Made by a program: the position numbers and the translations under genes. A DNA stretch of 64,000 nt from Achromobacter sp. UMC71 (GTDB taxonomy: Bacteria > Pseudomonadota > Gammaproteobacteria > Burkholderiales > Burkholderiaceae_B). Shown piece by piece: positions 15,868-24,305 of the stretch (its first letter is position 1; each line of letters opens with the position of its first letter). The DNA lies in NCBI RefSeq assembly GCF_014170305.1, contig NZ_LZZT01000031.1, positions 124,001 to 188,000 on the forward strand, written 5' to 3'. A model generated the notes under the pieces. The model was not told where the DNA came from and made no database searches. It saw nothing but the letters and a program-made list of their open reading frames with translations.

Positions 15868-16764
15868 ATGGACCGTCTGAGCGGATTGATGCCGTTTGTC
15901 CGCAGCGCCGAGCTGGGCGGCTTTGCCGCTGCCGCGCGCGACCTGGACCTGTCCGCATCGGCTGTCGGCAAGGCCGTGGCCAAGCTGGAAAAAGACCTGC
16001 ACGTGCGTCTGTTCCAGCGCAGCACGCGCCGCATGCAGCTCACCGAAGAAGGCCAGCTGTTCTACGAACGCTGCAAGCGCATCCTGGAAGACCTGGACGA
16101 CGCCCACGCCATGCTGTCGCAGACGCTGGAAGTGCCGCGCGGGCGGCTGCACGTGAGCGCGCCGCTGGTCAGCTATCACTTCCTGCTGCCGGTGCTGCCG
16201 GAATTCGCGGCGCGCTATCCGGACATCGAACTGGACATGGACTTCAACGACCGGATCGTCGACCTGATCGGCGAACGCGTGGACGTGGCGATCCGCAGCG
16301 GCGATTTGCCGGATTCACGATTGGCCGCCCGGTCGCTGGGCAAATACCGCTTGCAGCTGTGCGCGGCGCCGACCTACCTGGCGCGCCACGGCATGCCCGC
16401 CCGGCCGCGCGACCTGGTCCGGCATCGCGCGGTGCGCTTTCGCTATCCCAACGCCGGCACCTTGCAGGAATGGCCGCTGGCGTTGCCTGCCGGCGAAGCG
16501 CCACCGCACATTCCGACCGCGTTCACCTGCAACAACATGGAAGCCCTGCTGGGCGCCACCGTCAGCGGCTTCGGCATTGGCTGCATGCCGGACTTCCTGG
16601 TGCGCGGCGCAGTGGCCAATGGGTCGTTGCAAGTGGTGCTGGCCAATCATGTGCAGGGCGAAGGCCGCTTCCAGGCGCTATGGCCGTCGAACCGGAATTT
16701 GTCGCCCAAGGTCCGGGTATTCGTGGATTTCATCACCGAGCGGCTGTTTCAGGACGGCCACTGA
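15868..16764 (+). CDS. LysR-family regulator (CrgA-like), divergent from MFS
   Basis: 298 residues with a typical LysR N-terminus: LMPFVRSAELGGFAAAARDLDLSASAVGKAVAKLEKDLHVRLFQRSTRRMQLTEEG carries the helix-turn-helix and wing (residues 7-62), and a coiled linker ends at VPRGRLHVSAPL. The effector domain includes ERVDVAIRSGDLPDSRLAARSLG, a segment common to the LTTR subgroup with CrgA and DmlR. It starts 109 bp from the divergent exporter gene and probably controls it. The effector is unknown. Confidence 0.93.
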   Translation: MDRLSGLMPFVRSAELGGFAAAARDLDLSASAVGKAVAKLEKDLHVRLFQRSTRRMQLTEEGQLFYERCKRILEDLDDAHAMLSQTLEVPRGRLHVSAPLVSYHFLLPVLPEFAARYPDIELDMDFNDRIVDLIGERVDVAIRSGDLPDSRLAARSLGKYRLQLCAAPTYLARHGMPARPRDLVRHRAVRFRYPNAGTLQEWPLALPAGEAPPHIPTAFTCNNMEALLGATVSGFGIGCMPDFLVRGAVANGSLQVVLANHVQGEGRFQALWPSNRNLSPKVRVFVDFITERLFQDGH

Positions 16765-16802
16765 CGGCCCTGGCGACGCGTGTCGGCCGGCACCTCCCGC
16801 GC

Positions 16803-17201
16803 TTAAACCTGCGGCGCACGCAGATGGTGATACCCCACCAGCCCAGGCGTGAAAGTGACCTTGTCGCTGCCGACCGCCTCCAGGATGCCATTGCGCACGG
16901 CATCATTGGGACTGCCGTAGACCTCCATGCGCTGGACCACGCAGTGCTGCATGACCGCCGCGATATGCGGGTCGGACACTTTCCAATGGCGCAAGATGGC
17001 CTCGGAATCCTCGTATAGCTGGAAGCTGTAGCAAAGTCCGGCGTCGGCATCCAGGAACACCTGCACCATCAATTGCGGCGCATGGCGCTGCGCGAATTGC
17101 ACGGCCGCGTCGATTGCCTGCTTGAATGCGTCCGTGTGGACACGGTCGTAAGCCATGGTGTTGCGCAGCAGGATCGCGCCTGCGGGCGATGATGTATTCA
17201 T
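16803..17201 (-). CDS. Hypothetical protein, 132 residues
   Basis: ATG 17201 is preceded by AAGGAG at proper spacing and gives MNTSSPAGAILLRNTMAYD. The protein has no signal or membrane segment. FKQAIDAAVQFAQRHAPQLMVQVFLDADAGLCYSFQLYEDSEAILRHWKVSDPHI has the alternating strand/helix feel of a dimeric alpha/beta-barrel protein (antibiotic-biosynthesis-monooxygenase-like), but no defining motif is certain. It converges on the LysR gene 38 bases away. Codon use and the ribosome site support a real gene; the function is unknown. Confidence 0.6.
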   Translation of the reverse strand: MNTSSPAGAILLRNTMAYDRVHTDAFKQAIDAAVQFAQRHAPQLMVQVFLDADAGLCYSFQLYEDSEAILRHWKVSDPHIAAVMQHCVVQRMEVYGSPNDAVRNGILEAVGSDKVTFTPGLVGYHHLRAPQV

Positions 17202-17330
17202 GGCGGAAGGCTCCTTGGCGGTGGCGGTCGGCAGCTTCTTCCGACCAAAGCCTTTTATACCGCGCCACCGCCCTTGCGCCCGCAAACGCCCTTGGCGCAT
17301 GTCGACATTCAAAGACGCTCGCGCGCAGCG

Positions 17331-18623
17331 CTACCCGCCCGACGTGCGCCCCAGAAAGTCCAGCACGGCCAGATAAGACCCTTCATTGCCCGCCGCATTG
17401 GCAGCCGGCGTGCCGCCCGCGTCCAGTAGCAGGCCGGACATGGCGTGCGGCTTGCTGATCAGCGTGGCGGGCAGATAGGGATAGTGCACGTGGTGCCCCG
17501 CCCCCATGCAAACGTGGTGGAACGTAGGCAAGCCGTGCGCCTGGCGCTGGCGCATCACGATCTCGGAATACGCGGTGCTGGGCCAGAATCCGTCGTCGGA
17601 CGCGCTGACCAGCATGACCGGCCCGGGATAGTTTTCCACCGGAATGCGCGCCCGCTCGAACGCGACGGCATCGCGGCTGGCGCTGAGAAACGCATGGGTC
17701 TGACGGTACGGCGGATCGGACGCATAGGCCGCTTCCCAATCGGCGCTGGCATTGTCCTGCCACAAGTGCGGCAACGGCGCGCCGTCCTTGTGCCAGACCT
17801 GCGCGTTGCGTCCGGTGCCGGGTTCGCCGGCGCTGACCACGCCGTGCGTCACCGGCGATGGCACATAGGCCACCACCGCGCTCACCAGTTCGGGATAATG
17901 CGAGGCCACCAGCAGCGAGGTCTCGCCGCCACGGCTGATGCCCGACAACGCCACAAACCCGTCGCGCGGTTGCAGTTCCGCGCGGGCCCAGCGCAACGCC
18001 CGCTCGAAGTATTCCAGCGGCATGTCGTTCAAATACTTGGGCCGGCCGTCGTAATTGAAAATGGCCAGCGCCAGGCATTGGTAGCCGCGGGCGGCGAACA
18101 GCGCGGCGCGCGGCGCGTTGACCCCGCCGGACGAGCCGTTCATGTAGATCACCAGCGGATGCGGGCCAGGGCCGGCGGGCGTGTAGAGCTCGCCCGATAG
18201 CGTCATGCCGTCCACGGTTTCGCGCACGGCGCGATGCGTGACGTCGTCGGCCAGGAAGTCCTGCACCAGCCGCGCGCTGGCGCTGCGCTGGCCGTCGGTG
18301 GCCTGCAATTCAATCACCAGCGGCTCGGTGCGATCGGGCGGAAACACCACCCTTTCCATCTCGGTGCACACCATCGACCAGACGATGCCCATGGCGGATG
18401 GCTCGGCGTAGCTGCCGGACACGGGGCAGTCGCGGCCCAGGTCCAGCCCGCCGTCGTGGCCCGCCATGAACACGGCCTGCGATTGCCACGGCGCGCCGCA
18501 CATGCGCATGCGGGCGGTGACGGTAATGAAGGCATAGGGCGCGAAACCGTCGATGCGGATCTCGCGGGCGACGTCGATCAGCGCGAATTCCGGGCTGACG
18601 GTGATGCGGGGCTGCTCGGTCAT
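17331..18623 (-). CDS. BAAT-type acyl-CoA thioesterase/acyltransferase family hydrolase
   Basis: 430 residues with the two-domain plan of the bile-acid-CoA:amino-acid N-acyltransferase/acyl-CoA thioesterase family. The N-terminal immunoglobulin-like domain (ITVSPEFALIDVAREIRIDGFAPYAFITVTARM, about residues 6-130) is followed by an alpha/beta hydrolase domain. The strand is PHPLVIYMNGSSGG, and the nucleophile elbow is VALSGISRGGETSLLVAS, with Ser where eukaryotic BAAT has Cys. DGFWPSTAYSEIV and the His in GAGHHVHYPYLPA fit the acid and base. It begins 9 bp after the Bug-type binding-protein gene, in the same direction, so one operon is likely. A role in hydrolysing an ester or thioester imported by the partner system is inference. 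Confidence 0.8.
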   Translation of the reverse strand: MTEQPRITVSPEFALIDVAREIRIDGFAPYAFITVTARMRMCGAPWQSQAVFMAGHDGGLDLGRDCPVSGSYAEPSAMGIVWSMVCTEMERVVFPPDRTEPLVIELQATDGQRSASARLVQDFLADDVTHRAVRETVDGMTLSGELYTPAGPGPHPLVIYMNGSSGGVNAPRAALFAARGYQCLALAIFNYDGRPKYLNDMPLEYFERALRWARAELQPRDGFVALSGISRGGETSLLVASHYPELVSAVVAYVPSPVTHGVVSAGEPGTGRNAQVWHKDGAPLPHLWQDNASADWEAAYASDPPYRQTHAFLSASRDAVAFERARIPVENYPGPVMLVSASDDGFWPSTAYSEIVMRQRQAHGLPTFHHVCMGAGHHVHYPYLPATLISKPHAMSGLLLDAGGTPAANAAGNEGSYLAVLDFLGRTSGG

Positions 18624-18632
18624 GGCGGGTCC

Positions 18633-19619
18633 TTAGCCTTTCAGGTCGGTCTTGGGGACGTTGTTGGCGCGGATCACCCCGGCCCACAGTGCGGATTCCT
18701 CGGCGATGACACGGTCCAGGTCGGCCGACGAGGTAAACTCGACCGTCACGCCCTGCTCGGCGAACTGCTGCACCAGGCTGGGGTCGCGCGTGCCTTCGCG
18801 CACGGCGTTCTCCAGCGTCTTGACCACGCTGGCCGGCATCGCCGCCGGCCCCGAGATCATCATGCGGGTGTACAGCTCCATGCCGTCCACGCCCGCCTCT
18901 TTCATGGTGGGCACGTCGGGCAGGCTGGACAACCGCTGGTCCGCCGTCACCGCCAGCACTTGCAGTTTGCCGGACTTGATATTGGCCAGCGCCGACGTCG
19001 GAAAATCGAAGGTGCTCTGCACCGTGCCGGCCATCAGGTCCAACAGCGCGGGGCCGCTGCCCTTGTAGGGCACGTCCTGGAACTGGGTGCCCGTCTTGGA
19101 CTGGAAGTGCAGCAGCGCCAGGTGGTTGATGACGCCGCGCCCGGCATGCGCGCAGGTCAGATCACCGGGCTTTTTCTTGGCCAGCGCGATGAATTCCTGC
19201 ACGTTCTTCACGCCCAGCGACGGATGCACGATCAGCAGCATGGGCGACTTGCCCATCGACCCCAGTTGCTTGAAGTCCGATATCTGGTACGGCAGGTTGT
19301 TGTAGAGCAAGGGGTTCAGGATCATGCCGTTGGTGCCGGCGAATCCCAGCGTGTAGCCGTCGGGCTCGGCGCGCGCCACCGCCACGGTGGCGATGATGGC
19401 CTGGCCGCCCGGCCGGTTCTCGACCACCACATTGCCTTTCAGGATTTTGGCCATGCGCTCGGCCAGCGCCCGCGCGGCGATGTCGGTCAGGCCGCCGGGC
19501 GCAAAGCCCACCAGAAGACGCACAGGGCGGTTGGGATAGTTGGCCTGCGCCCAGGCGGGACGGGGCAGCAGCGGCAGCGCGGCAAGCGCGCCCAGGACGT
19601 GACGGCGGGTGAACGGCAT
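18633..19619 (-). CDS. Bug/TctC-family periplasmic binding protein
   Basis: 328 residues, the normal size for the Bug family of tripartite tricarboxylate transporter receptors expanded in Bordetella and Achromobacter. The N-terminus MPFTRRHVLGALAALPLLPRPAWAQ is a signal peptide with a twin Arg before the hydrophobic core. The mature start YPNRPVRLLVGFAPGGLTDIAARALAERM is the family signature, and YTLGFAGTNGMILNPLLY and DLTCAHAGRGVINHLALLHFQSKTG follow as expected. No TctA/TctB membrane genes are nearby, so it is an orphan receptor, which is usual for this family. It is first in an operon with the BAAT-type hydrolase. Confidence 0.92.
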   Translation of the reverse strand: MPFTRRHVLGALAALPLLPRPAWAQANYPNRPVRLLVGFAPGGLTDIAARALAERMAKILKGNVVVENRPGGQAIIATVAVARAEPDGYTLGFAGTNGMILNPLLYNNLPYQISDFKQLGSMGKSPMLLIVHPSLGVKNVQEFIALAKKKPGDLTCAHAGRGVINHLALLHFQSKTGTQFQDVPYKGSGPALLDLMAGTVQSTFDFPTSALANIKSGKLQVLAVTADQRLSSLPDVPTMKEAGVDGMELYTRMMISGPAAMPASVVKTLENAVREGTRDPSLVQQFAEQGVTVEFTSSADLDRVIAEESALWAGVIRANNVPKTDLKG

Positions 19620-19746
19620 AAGGCTCTCCGGGCAGGCGTGCACGGCGCACGCCTGCCGGTGGGCCGCGGGCGCCATGCGATCAACGACAAGGGGGAAGGA
19701 GGCACAGGCCGCCCGCCGAACGGCGGGGGGTCTCAATGACGGTATC

Positions 19747-19756
19747 TTGTATGCAA
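19747..19756. promoter_or_regulatory. Candidate operator upstream of the Bug/BAAT operon
   Basis: TTGTATGCAA is a 10-bp near-palindrome (one mismatched pair) in the 241-bp space before the Bug gene, of the kind bound by GntR-family repressors. No regulator gene is adjacent, so this is only a candidate. The rest of the gap holds no gene. Confidence 0.25.
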
Positions 19757-19860
19757 TATGGCACCGGGGCTATCTAGGGATATCCCGGTGCGGACCCGAT
19801 TGCCGGGCCCACGGACCACGCCCAACCCGCCTGGTTGGGGGAACGCCAGGCAGAACGGCG

Positions 19861-20418
19861 TCACGCCCGGGTCATCAGGCGCTTCCAGCCTTCCAGGCCC
19901 AGCCGCTGCATCGTATCGATGTTCTTTTCATAGATTTCGGCGGCGTCGGGAAAGGACTCGACCGCGCGGTCGATGCTGTCTTCGCGCAACAAATGCAGGA
20001 TCGGATACGGCGAACGGTTGGTGTAGTTCTCGATATCGTCCGGCTTCGTGTCGGCGAACTGGAACTGCGGATGAAAGGTCGCGACCTGCAACTCGCCCAC
20101 CAGGCGCATGCGCTTGAGCAGGCGGTCGGACAGTTCCTCGAAATCGTTGAAATCCAGGAAGTCATCCAGCGCGTCCGGAATGATCAGCAGGGTCGTGTCG
20201 ATCTTTTCCGGATCGGCTTCGGCCAGCAGGGCCAGTTCATCCTGCAGATCGGTCAACACGCCTTCGGCGTCGGTGGCGTCGCTGACGGCAAAACGGATCT
20301 GGTCCTTGACCTGAACCGCCTTGGCGAACGGACAGAGGTTCAGGCCGATCACGGCCTGGGTCAGCCAGTGGCGGGTTTCTGCGACCACGTTGGCGTAGGC
20401 GTCGGAGGTGGAAATCAT
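19861..20418 (-). CDS. DUF1415 family protein
   Basis: 185 residues matching the uncharacterised DUF1415 family: the N-terminal RHWLTQAVIGLNLCPFAKAVQVKDQIRFAVSDA is its hallmark, and TTLLIIPDALDDFLDFNDFEELSDRLL plus ATFHPQFQFADTKPDDIENYTNRSPYPILHLLREDSI complete it. The protein looks cytosolic, with one conserved Cys in the NLCPFA motif. The family has no assigned function that I know. ATG 20418 sits about 97 bases from the divergent gene at 20515. Confidence 0.88.
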   Translation of the reverse strand: MISTSDAYANVVAETRHWLTQAVIGLNLCPFAKAVQVKDQIRFAVSDATDAEGVLTDLQDELALLAEADPEKIDTTLLIIPDALDDFLDFNDFEELSDRLLKRMRLVGELQVATFHPQFQFADTKPDDIENYTNRSPYPILHLLREDSIDRAVESFPDAAEIYEKNIDTMQRLGLEGWKRLMTRA

Positions 20419-20514
20419 GGCGGTAAGTCCTAGAAAAAAGGGAGTATAGGCGACCCGTCGACAGGTTCCGTGCCATTGAGATAGAGTAGCGGAGCCACAT
20501 CCGCAGAGGTCTCG

Positions 20515-20877
20515 ATGCCCATAGCGCGCACCTACTATTTCAACGACATGCGCGACGGTGAACTGGCCGCGCTGCTCGGCAAGCGCGAGGATTTCTTCCT
20601 GGAAAACGTCGACAACCTGAACGACGTGACTCAACGCATCCAGTCGCTGCTGGCGCAAGCGGGTCTTTCCAGCCGGGTAGAGATCACTCCGCTGAACGGA
20701 CCGGCCACGTTCGCCGACATCGGGTTCCCCATGGTGCCTATCATCGGCTGGCTTTGGGCCATGGTGTGCGGCGCCTCCCGGCTTGTCCAGCCACGCGGCG
20801 ATGTCACCCTGCGCGCCACCTCGAATACCTCGATCACCGTGGCGTTTTCCCCGTCGACACGGCAGCCCGCGGCTTAG
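20515..20877 (+). CDS. Hypothetical protein, 120 residues
   Basis: Starts at ATG 20515 (MPIARTYYFNDMRDGELAAL). It has a helical N-terminal half (KREDFFLENVDNLNDVTQRIQSLLAQAGL), then one hydrophobic segment at about residues 70-88 (IGFPMVPIIGWLWAMVCGAS), then a short beta-like tail. It may be membrane-associated. I do not recognise the family. It is divergent from the DUF1415 gene and codon use is in line with its neighbours. The 103 bases between its stop and the M20 peptidase hold no clear terminator. Confidence 0.55.
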   Translation: MPIARTYYFNDMRDGELAALLGKREDFFLENVDNLNDVTQRIQSLLAQAGLSSRVEITPLNGPATFADIGFPMVPIIGWLWAMVCGASRLVQPRGDVTLRATSNTSITVAFSPSTRQPAA

Positions 20878-20980
20878 GGCCTACGGCAGCGTCATTACAG
20901 CGCGCATTCACAACGCCCATTCACAAAAACAAAACGCGGCCCCGCCCAGCGGGTCCGCGTCGATGTTGCCGCCTTGCCCG

Positions 20981-22453
20981 TCAGGCGGCCGGCATAGCGG
21001 CCATGGTCTGGGCGACCGCGGCCGTGAGCTTCTTGCCGTAGGGCACGTGCAGGAATTCGTTCGGGCCGTGAGCGTTGGACTTCGGGCCCAGCACCCCGCA
21101 CACCATGAACTGCGCCTTCGGGAAGCCCTTTTGCAGGATGCTCATCAGCGGAATCGTGCCGCCCTGCCCGATGTAGCCGCAAGGCGAGCCGTAGTACTGC
21201 TGCGAAGCGGCGTCCAGCGCGCTGGTCAGCCACGGCACGGAGGCGGGCGCGTTCCAGCCGGTGGCCGCGCCTTCGTTGGCCTTGAAGATGACCTTGGCGT
21301 TGTACGGCGCGTCGGCTTCGAGCAGTTCCTTGATTTCCTGCGAAGCCGCCACGGCGTCCACCAACGGCGGCAGGCGCAGCGACAGTTTGAAGGCGGTGCG
21401 CGGACGCAGCACGTTGCCGGCGCTGGACAGCGGCGGCAGGCCTTCGGCGCCGGTCACCGACAGCGTCGGGCGCCAGGTACGGTTCAGCAGGGCCTGTTCG
21501 GGCTCGGTGGTCATGGGCAGCACGAAGCCGCCTTCAGCGCCGCAGCTCCAGGGGAAACGGCGCCAGACTTCGTCGCCCAGGATGCGGGCGGTGGCGGCGA
21601 CCTGCTCGATGCGTTCGGCCGGGATTTCGCAGTGCAGGCTTTGCGGCAGCAGGCGGCCGGTGCCGCTGTCTTCCAGGCGGTCCAGCAGGTGGCGCAGGAT
21701 GCGGAACGACGAGGGCACCACGCCGCTGGAGTCGCCCGAGTGCACGCCTTCGTCCAGCACCTGCACTTCCAGGGTGCCGGACACCATGCCGCGCAGCGAC
21801 GTGGTCATCCACAATTGGTCGTAGTTGCCGGCGCCCGAGTCCAGGCACACCACCAGCGCCACATTGCCCAGGCGGTCGCGCAGCGCGTCCACATAGGGCA
21901 GCAGGTCGTAGCTGCCGGATTCCTCACAGGTTTCAACGATGCCGACGCAGCGCGGGCGCGGGATGCCCTGCTTGTCCAGCGCCATGATGGCGGTCAGCGA
22001 GGCGTACACGGCGTAGCCGTCGTCGGCGCCGCCACGGCCATAGAGCTTGCCGTCTTCGTATTTGGGGGTCCAGGGACCCAGGCCGGCGCGCCAGCCCGAG
22101 AACTCCGGCTGCTTGTCCAGGTGGCCGTAGAGCAGCACCGTGTCGCCGTTGTCGCTGCGGGTGGCCGGCGCGTCAAAGAAGATGACCGGCGTGCGGCCCG
22201 GCAGACGCACCACTTCCAGCGTCAGGCCCGAGACCTTCTGCGCTTGCACCCACTGCGCCGCGTCGCGCACCACGCGTTCGATGAACGCGTTCTTTTCCCA
22301 GTCGGCGTCGAACGCCGGGCTCTTGGCCGGGATGGCGATGTAGTCGGTCAGCGCGGGGATGATTTCGTTGTCCCACTTGTCGTCGACAAAAGCCTGCAGC
22401 GCCTTCGGATCGAGGGTCGGAGGAAGGGCGTCGTCGGGGATGCGTGCGTTCAT
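20981..22453 (-). CDS. M20-family metallopeptidase (dipeptidase-like)
   Basis: 490 residues, M20/M28 zinc peptidase of the carnosinase/ArgE/DapE superfamily. The metal ligands fit the family: His in VLLYGHLDKQPE, the bridging Asp in LYGRGGADDGYA, the general-base and ligand Glu pair in GIVETCEESGSYD, Asp in VCLDSGAGNYDQLW, and the final His in SNAHGPNEFLH near the C-terminus. A dimerisation-domain insertion lies between (about residues 210-390). Cytoplasmic, with no signal peptide. ATG 22453 gives MNARIPDDAL; longer forms run through unrelated sequence. Substrates are probably dipeptides or N-acyl/carbamoyl amino acids, from family knowledge. Confidence 0.88.
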   Translation of the reverse strand: MNARIPDDALPPTLDPKALQAFVDDKWDNEIIPALTDYIAIPAKSPAFDADWEKNAFIERVVRDAAQWVQAQKVSGLTLEVVRLPGRTPVIFFDAPATRSDNGDTVLLYGHLDKQPEFSGWRAGLGPWTPKYEDGKLYGRGGADDGYAVYASLTAIMALDKQGIPRPRCVGIVETCEESGSYDLLPYVDALRDRLGNVALVVCLDSGAGNYDQLWMTTSLRGMVSGTLEVQVLDEGVHSGDSSGVVPSSFRILRHLLDRLEDSGTGRLLPQSLHCEIPAERIEQVAATARILGDEVWRRFPWSCGAEGGFVLPMTTEPEQALLNRTWRPTLSVTGAEGLPPLSSAGNVLRPRTAFKLSLRLPPLVDAVAASQEIKELLEADAPYNAKVIFKANEGAATGWNAPASVPWLTSALDAASQQYYGSPCGYIGQGGTIPLMSILQKGFPKAQFMVCGVLGPKSNAHGPNEFLHVPYGKKLTAAVAQTMAAMPAA

Positions 22454-22600
22454 GGCGCGGGATCCTGAGGTTGGAATGGCGGGAAGAATCCGACATTTTA
22501 TGCCTGCCGGGCACGGCTGGCATCCGGGGCCGGCATCTTTTGTCCCTGTTTCTCGCGAAGACACCGGAAAACAGGGCCGTCCGATGCGGAGCCGCCGCCC

Positions 22601-22830
22601 CTATCGCGCCGCGTAAGCCTCGATGCGGCTCCATACCTGCCGCGCCAGCGGCTTGGTGTTGTCCACCGACTGGTACAGCCGGATTTCCATATGGATGTCG
22701 TTGCGCGCGCTGTCGGCACGCACCAGACTGCCTGCGCGCAGGTCGGCCTCGACCAGTGTGTGCGGCAGCCAGGCCAGGCCGAAGCCCTGGCGGGCCATCG
22801 CGTGCAGGGCATCGACGTGATCGCCAACGA
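22601..22830 (-). pseudogene. LysR-family regulator, C-terminal remnant
   Basis: On the minus strand a frame ending in TAG at 22601-22603 encodes VDALHAMARQGFGLAWLPHTLVEADLR-type sequence, then VRADSARNDIHMEIRLYQSVDNTKPLARQVWSRIEAYAAR. This is the last ~75 residues of a LysR substrate-binding domain, with GxGxAWLP in its usual place. Upstream of about 22815-22830 the frame has no LysR homology and overlaps the tail of a Bug gene on the other strand. No helix-turn-helix is present, so this is a decayed copy with its 5' part deleted. Confidence 0.72.
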
Positions 22831-22885
22831 CGTGAAGAAGTGGAAGAACGTGGCGGCCGACGCCAAGATCCAGCTGGATCAGTAA
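22815..22885 (+). pseudogene. Bug/TctC-family binding protein, C-terminal remnant
   Basis: The plus strand reads VIANDVKKWKNVAADAKIQLDQ followed by TAA (22883-22885). This matches the last helix of Bug/TctC receptors (a segment like AxVIxxDVxKWxxVxxxAxI). The first ~300 codons are missing and the sequence to the left is the end of a minus-strand LysR gene. The pair looks like the outer ends of a formerly divergent LysR-Bug couple joined by a deletion. Confidence 0.65.
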
Positions 22886-22931
22886 TGGCGCGCCTCAAGA
22901 GCGGCATGCCGGTCCTTTCTTGGGGTGTTTT

Positions 22932-24305
22932 TCATGCGCCGGCTGCCGCCGCATTGCCGGGAAAGCTCACCACCAGCCCTACGCCGCGGCCGTTCAAGCC
23001 CGGCGTAAACGTCACGGTGGCGCCATGGCGCGCCGCGATCTGCGCCACCAGCGACAAGCCGATGCCGCTGCCGCCGTCTCCAGCACCCACACCCGGGCCG
23101 CGATAGAAGCGATCGAACACCCGCGCCTGCTCCCGCGGCGCGATGCCAGGGCCGTCGTCGGCGACGCGCAACCAGGCCCCACCCCCTTGCGCCGGGCCGC
23201 AAGCCACCGCGATCTGCCCGTCTTGCGGCGTATAGCGCAAGGCGTTATCCACCAGGTTGCGCACCAGCACGCCCAGGGTGTCCATGCGCCCGCGCACCTC
23301 GCAGGCCTGCACGTCCAGCTGGATGCGCTGGCGCTTGCGCGCAGCAGCCGCCTCGCCATCGCGCACCAGCAGCACTACCAATTGATCCAGCGCCACGGTT
23401 TCCAGGTCGGATCCTTTTTCACTGACGGCGTCCATGCGGGCCTGGTCCAGCAGTTGCTCGGCCAGGCGCGCCGTGCGTTGCGCCACCGCGCGCAGCTTGG
23501 TGCCTGCCTCGGCCGCAGGTGTGCCGGCGATCCCCTGCAGCAGCAGTTCGGTCTGCGCGCTGAGCGCCGCCAGCGGCGTGCGCAGTTCATGCGCGGCATC
23601 GGCCAGGAAACGCCGTTCGTGGTCCATGGCGGCCTGCAGCCGCAGCAGCAGCGCGTTGATGGACTGCACATAAGGGCGCAATTCACCCGGCAAACCGCCC
23701 AGCGGCAAAGGAGCCAGGTCGAACGGCGCGCGGCGCTGGATGGCGTTGCCAGCCAGGTTCAACGGCCGGAACGACTGCCGCACCACGATCCAGACCGCCG
23801 CGGCCAGCGACAGGAACAGCATCGACACGATCACCAGACCGCGCTTGAAAGCGGCCACCGTCTCGGCCCGCAGGTCGCTCTCGGCTCGAGCCAGTTGCAC
23901 CTGCACCTGGCCGAAGGCGTCGCTGAGCGTATACACACGCCAGGCCTCGCCGCCCACGTTGCCATCGCTGAAACCATCCTCGAAAGCGGGATTCAGGGGT
24001 TGCGCCGGCGCATCCGGAGACCACAGCACCAGGCGGCGATCCTGCAATGACCAGATCTGGATGGAACTGCGATCGCCGCGATACTGGCTGGACGGCGGCA
24101 ATTCGAAGTGCTCGTCCGATACGCCGGCCAGCAAATTGCGCCGCAACGACAGAATGGTCTGGTTGGCGGCGTCCATCAGCGACTGGTCGCGGATGCCCGT
24201 GCGCGCCTCGGTAATGGCGAGGTACTGAAACACGAACACCCCGGCCCACGTCAAGAGCAGCGGCAGCAACAGCATGACGGTCAGGCGCCTGCGCAGCGTT
24301 TTCAT
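22932..24305 (-). CDS. Sensor histidine kinase (QseC/PmrB-like)
   Basis: 457-residue kinase. A first membrane helix (LTVMLLLPLLLTWAGVFVFQYL, about residues 9-30) precedes a ~130-residue periplasmic domain, and a second helix (LVIVSMLFLSLAAAVWIVV) ends near 170. A HAMP-like linker follows, then the phospho-acceptor box FLADAAHELRTPLAAL (the His). The ATPase boxes are RNLVDNALRYTP (N), VADDGPGIAP (G1) and GGSGIGLSLV (G2). Its ATG overlaps the response-regulator stop by four bases (ATGA). The periplasmic sensor sequence does not reveal the signal. The pair is divergent from a MipA/OmpV gene, the likely target. Confidence 0.93.
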   Translation of the reverse strand: MKTLRRRLTVMLLLPLLLTWAGVFVFQYLAITEARTGIRDQSLMDAANQTILSLRRNLLAGVSDEHFELPPSSQYRGDRSSIQIWSLQDRRLVLWSPDAPAQPLNPAFEDGFSDGNVGGEAWRVYTLSDAFGQVQVQLARAESDLRAETVAAFKRGLVIVSMLFLSLAAAVWIVVRQSFRPLNLAGNAIQRRAPFDLAPLPLGGLPGELRPYVQSINALLLRLQAAMDHERRFLADAAHELRTPLAALSAQTELLLQGIAGTPAAEAGTKLRAVAQRTARLAEQLLDQARMDAVSEKGSDLETVALDQLVVLLVRDGEAAAARKRQRIQLDVQACEVRGRMDTLGVLVRNLVDNALRYTPQDGQIAVACGPAQGGGAWLRVADDGPGIAPREQARVFDRFYRGPGVGAGDGGSGIGLSLVAQIAARHGATVTFTPGLNGRGVGLVVSFPGNAAAAGA

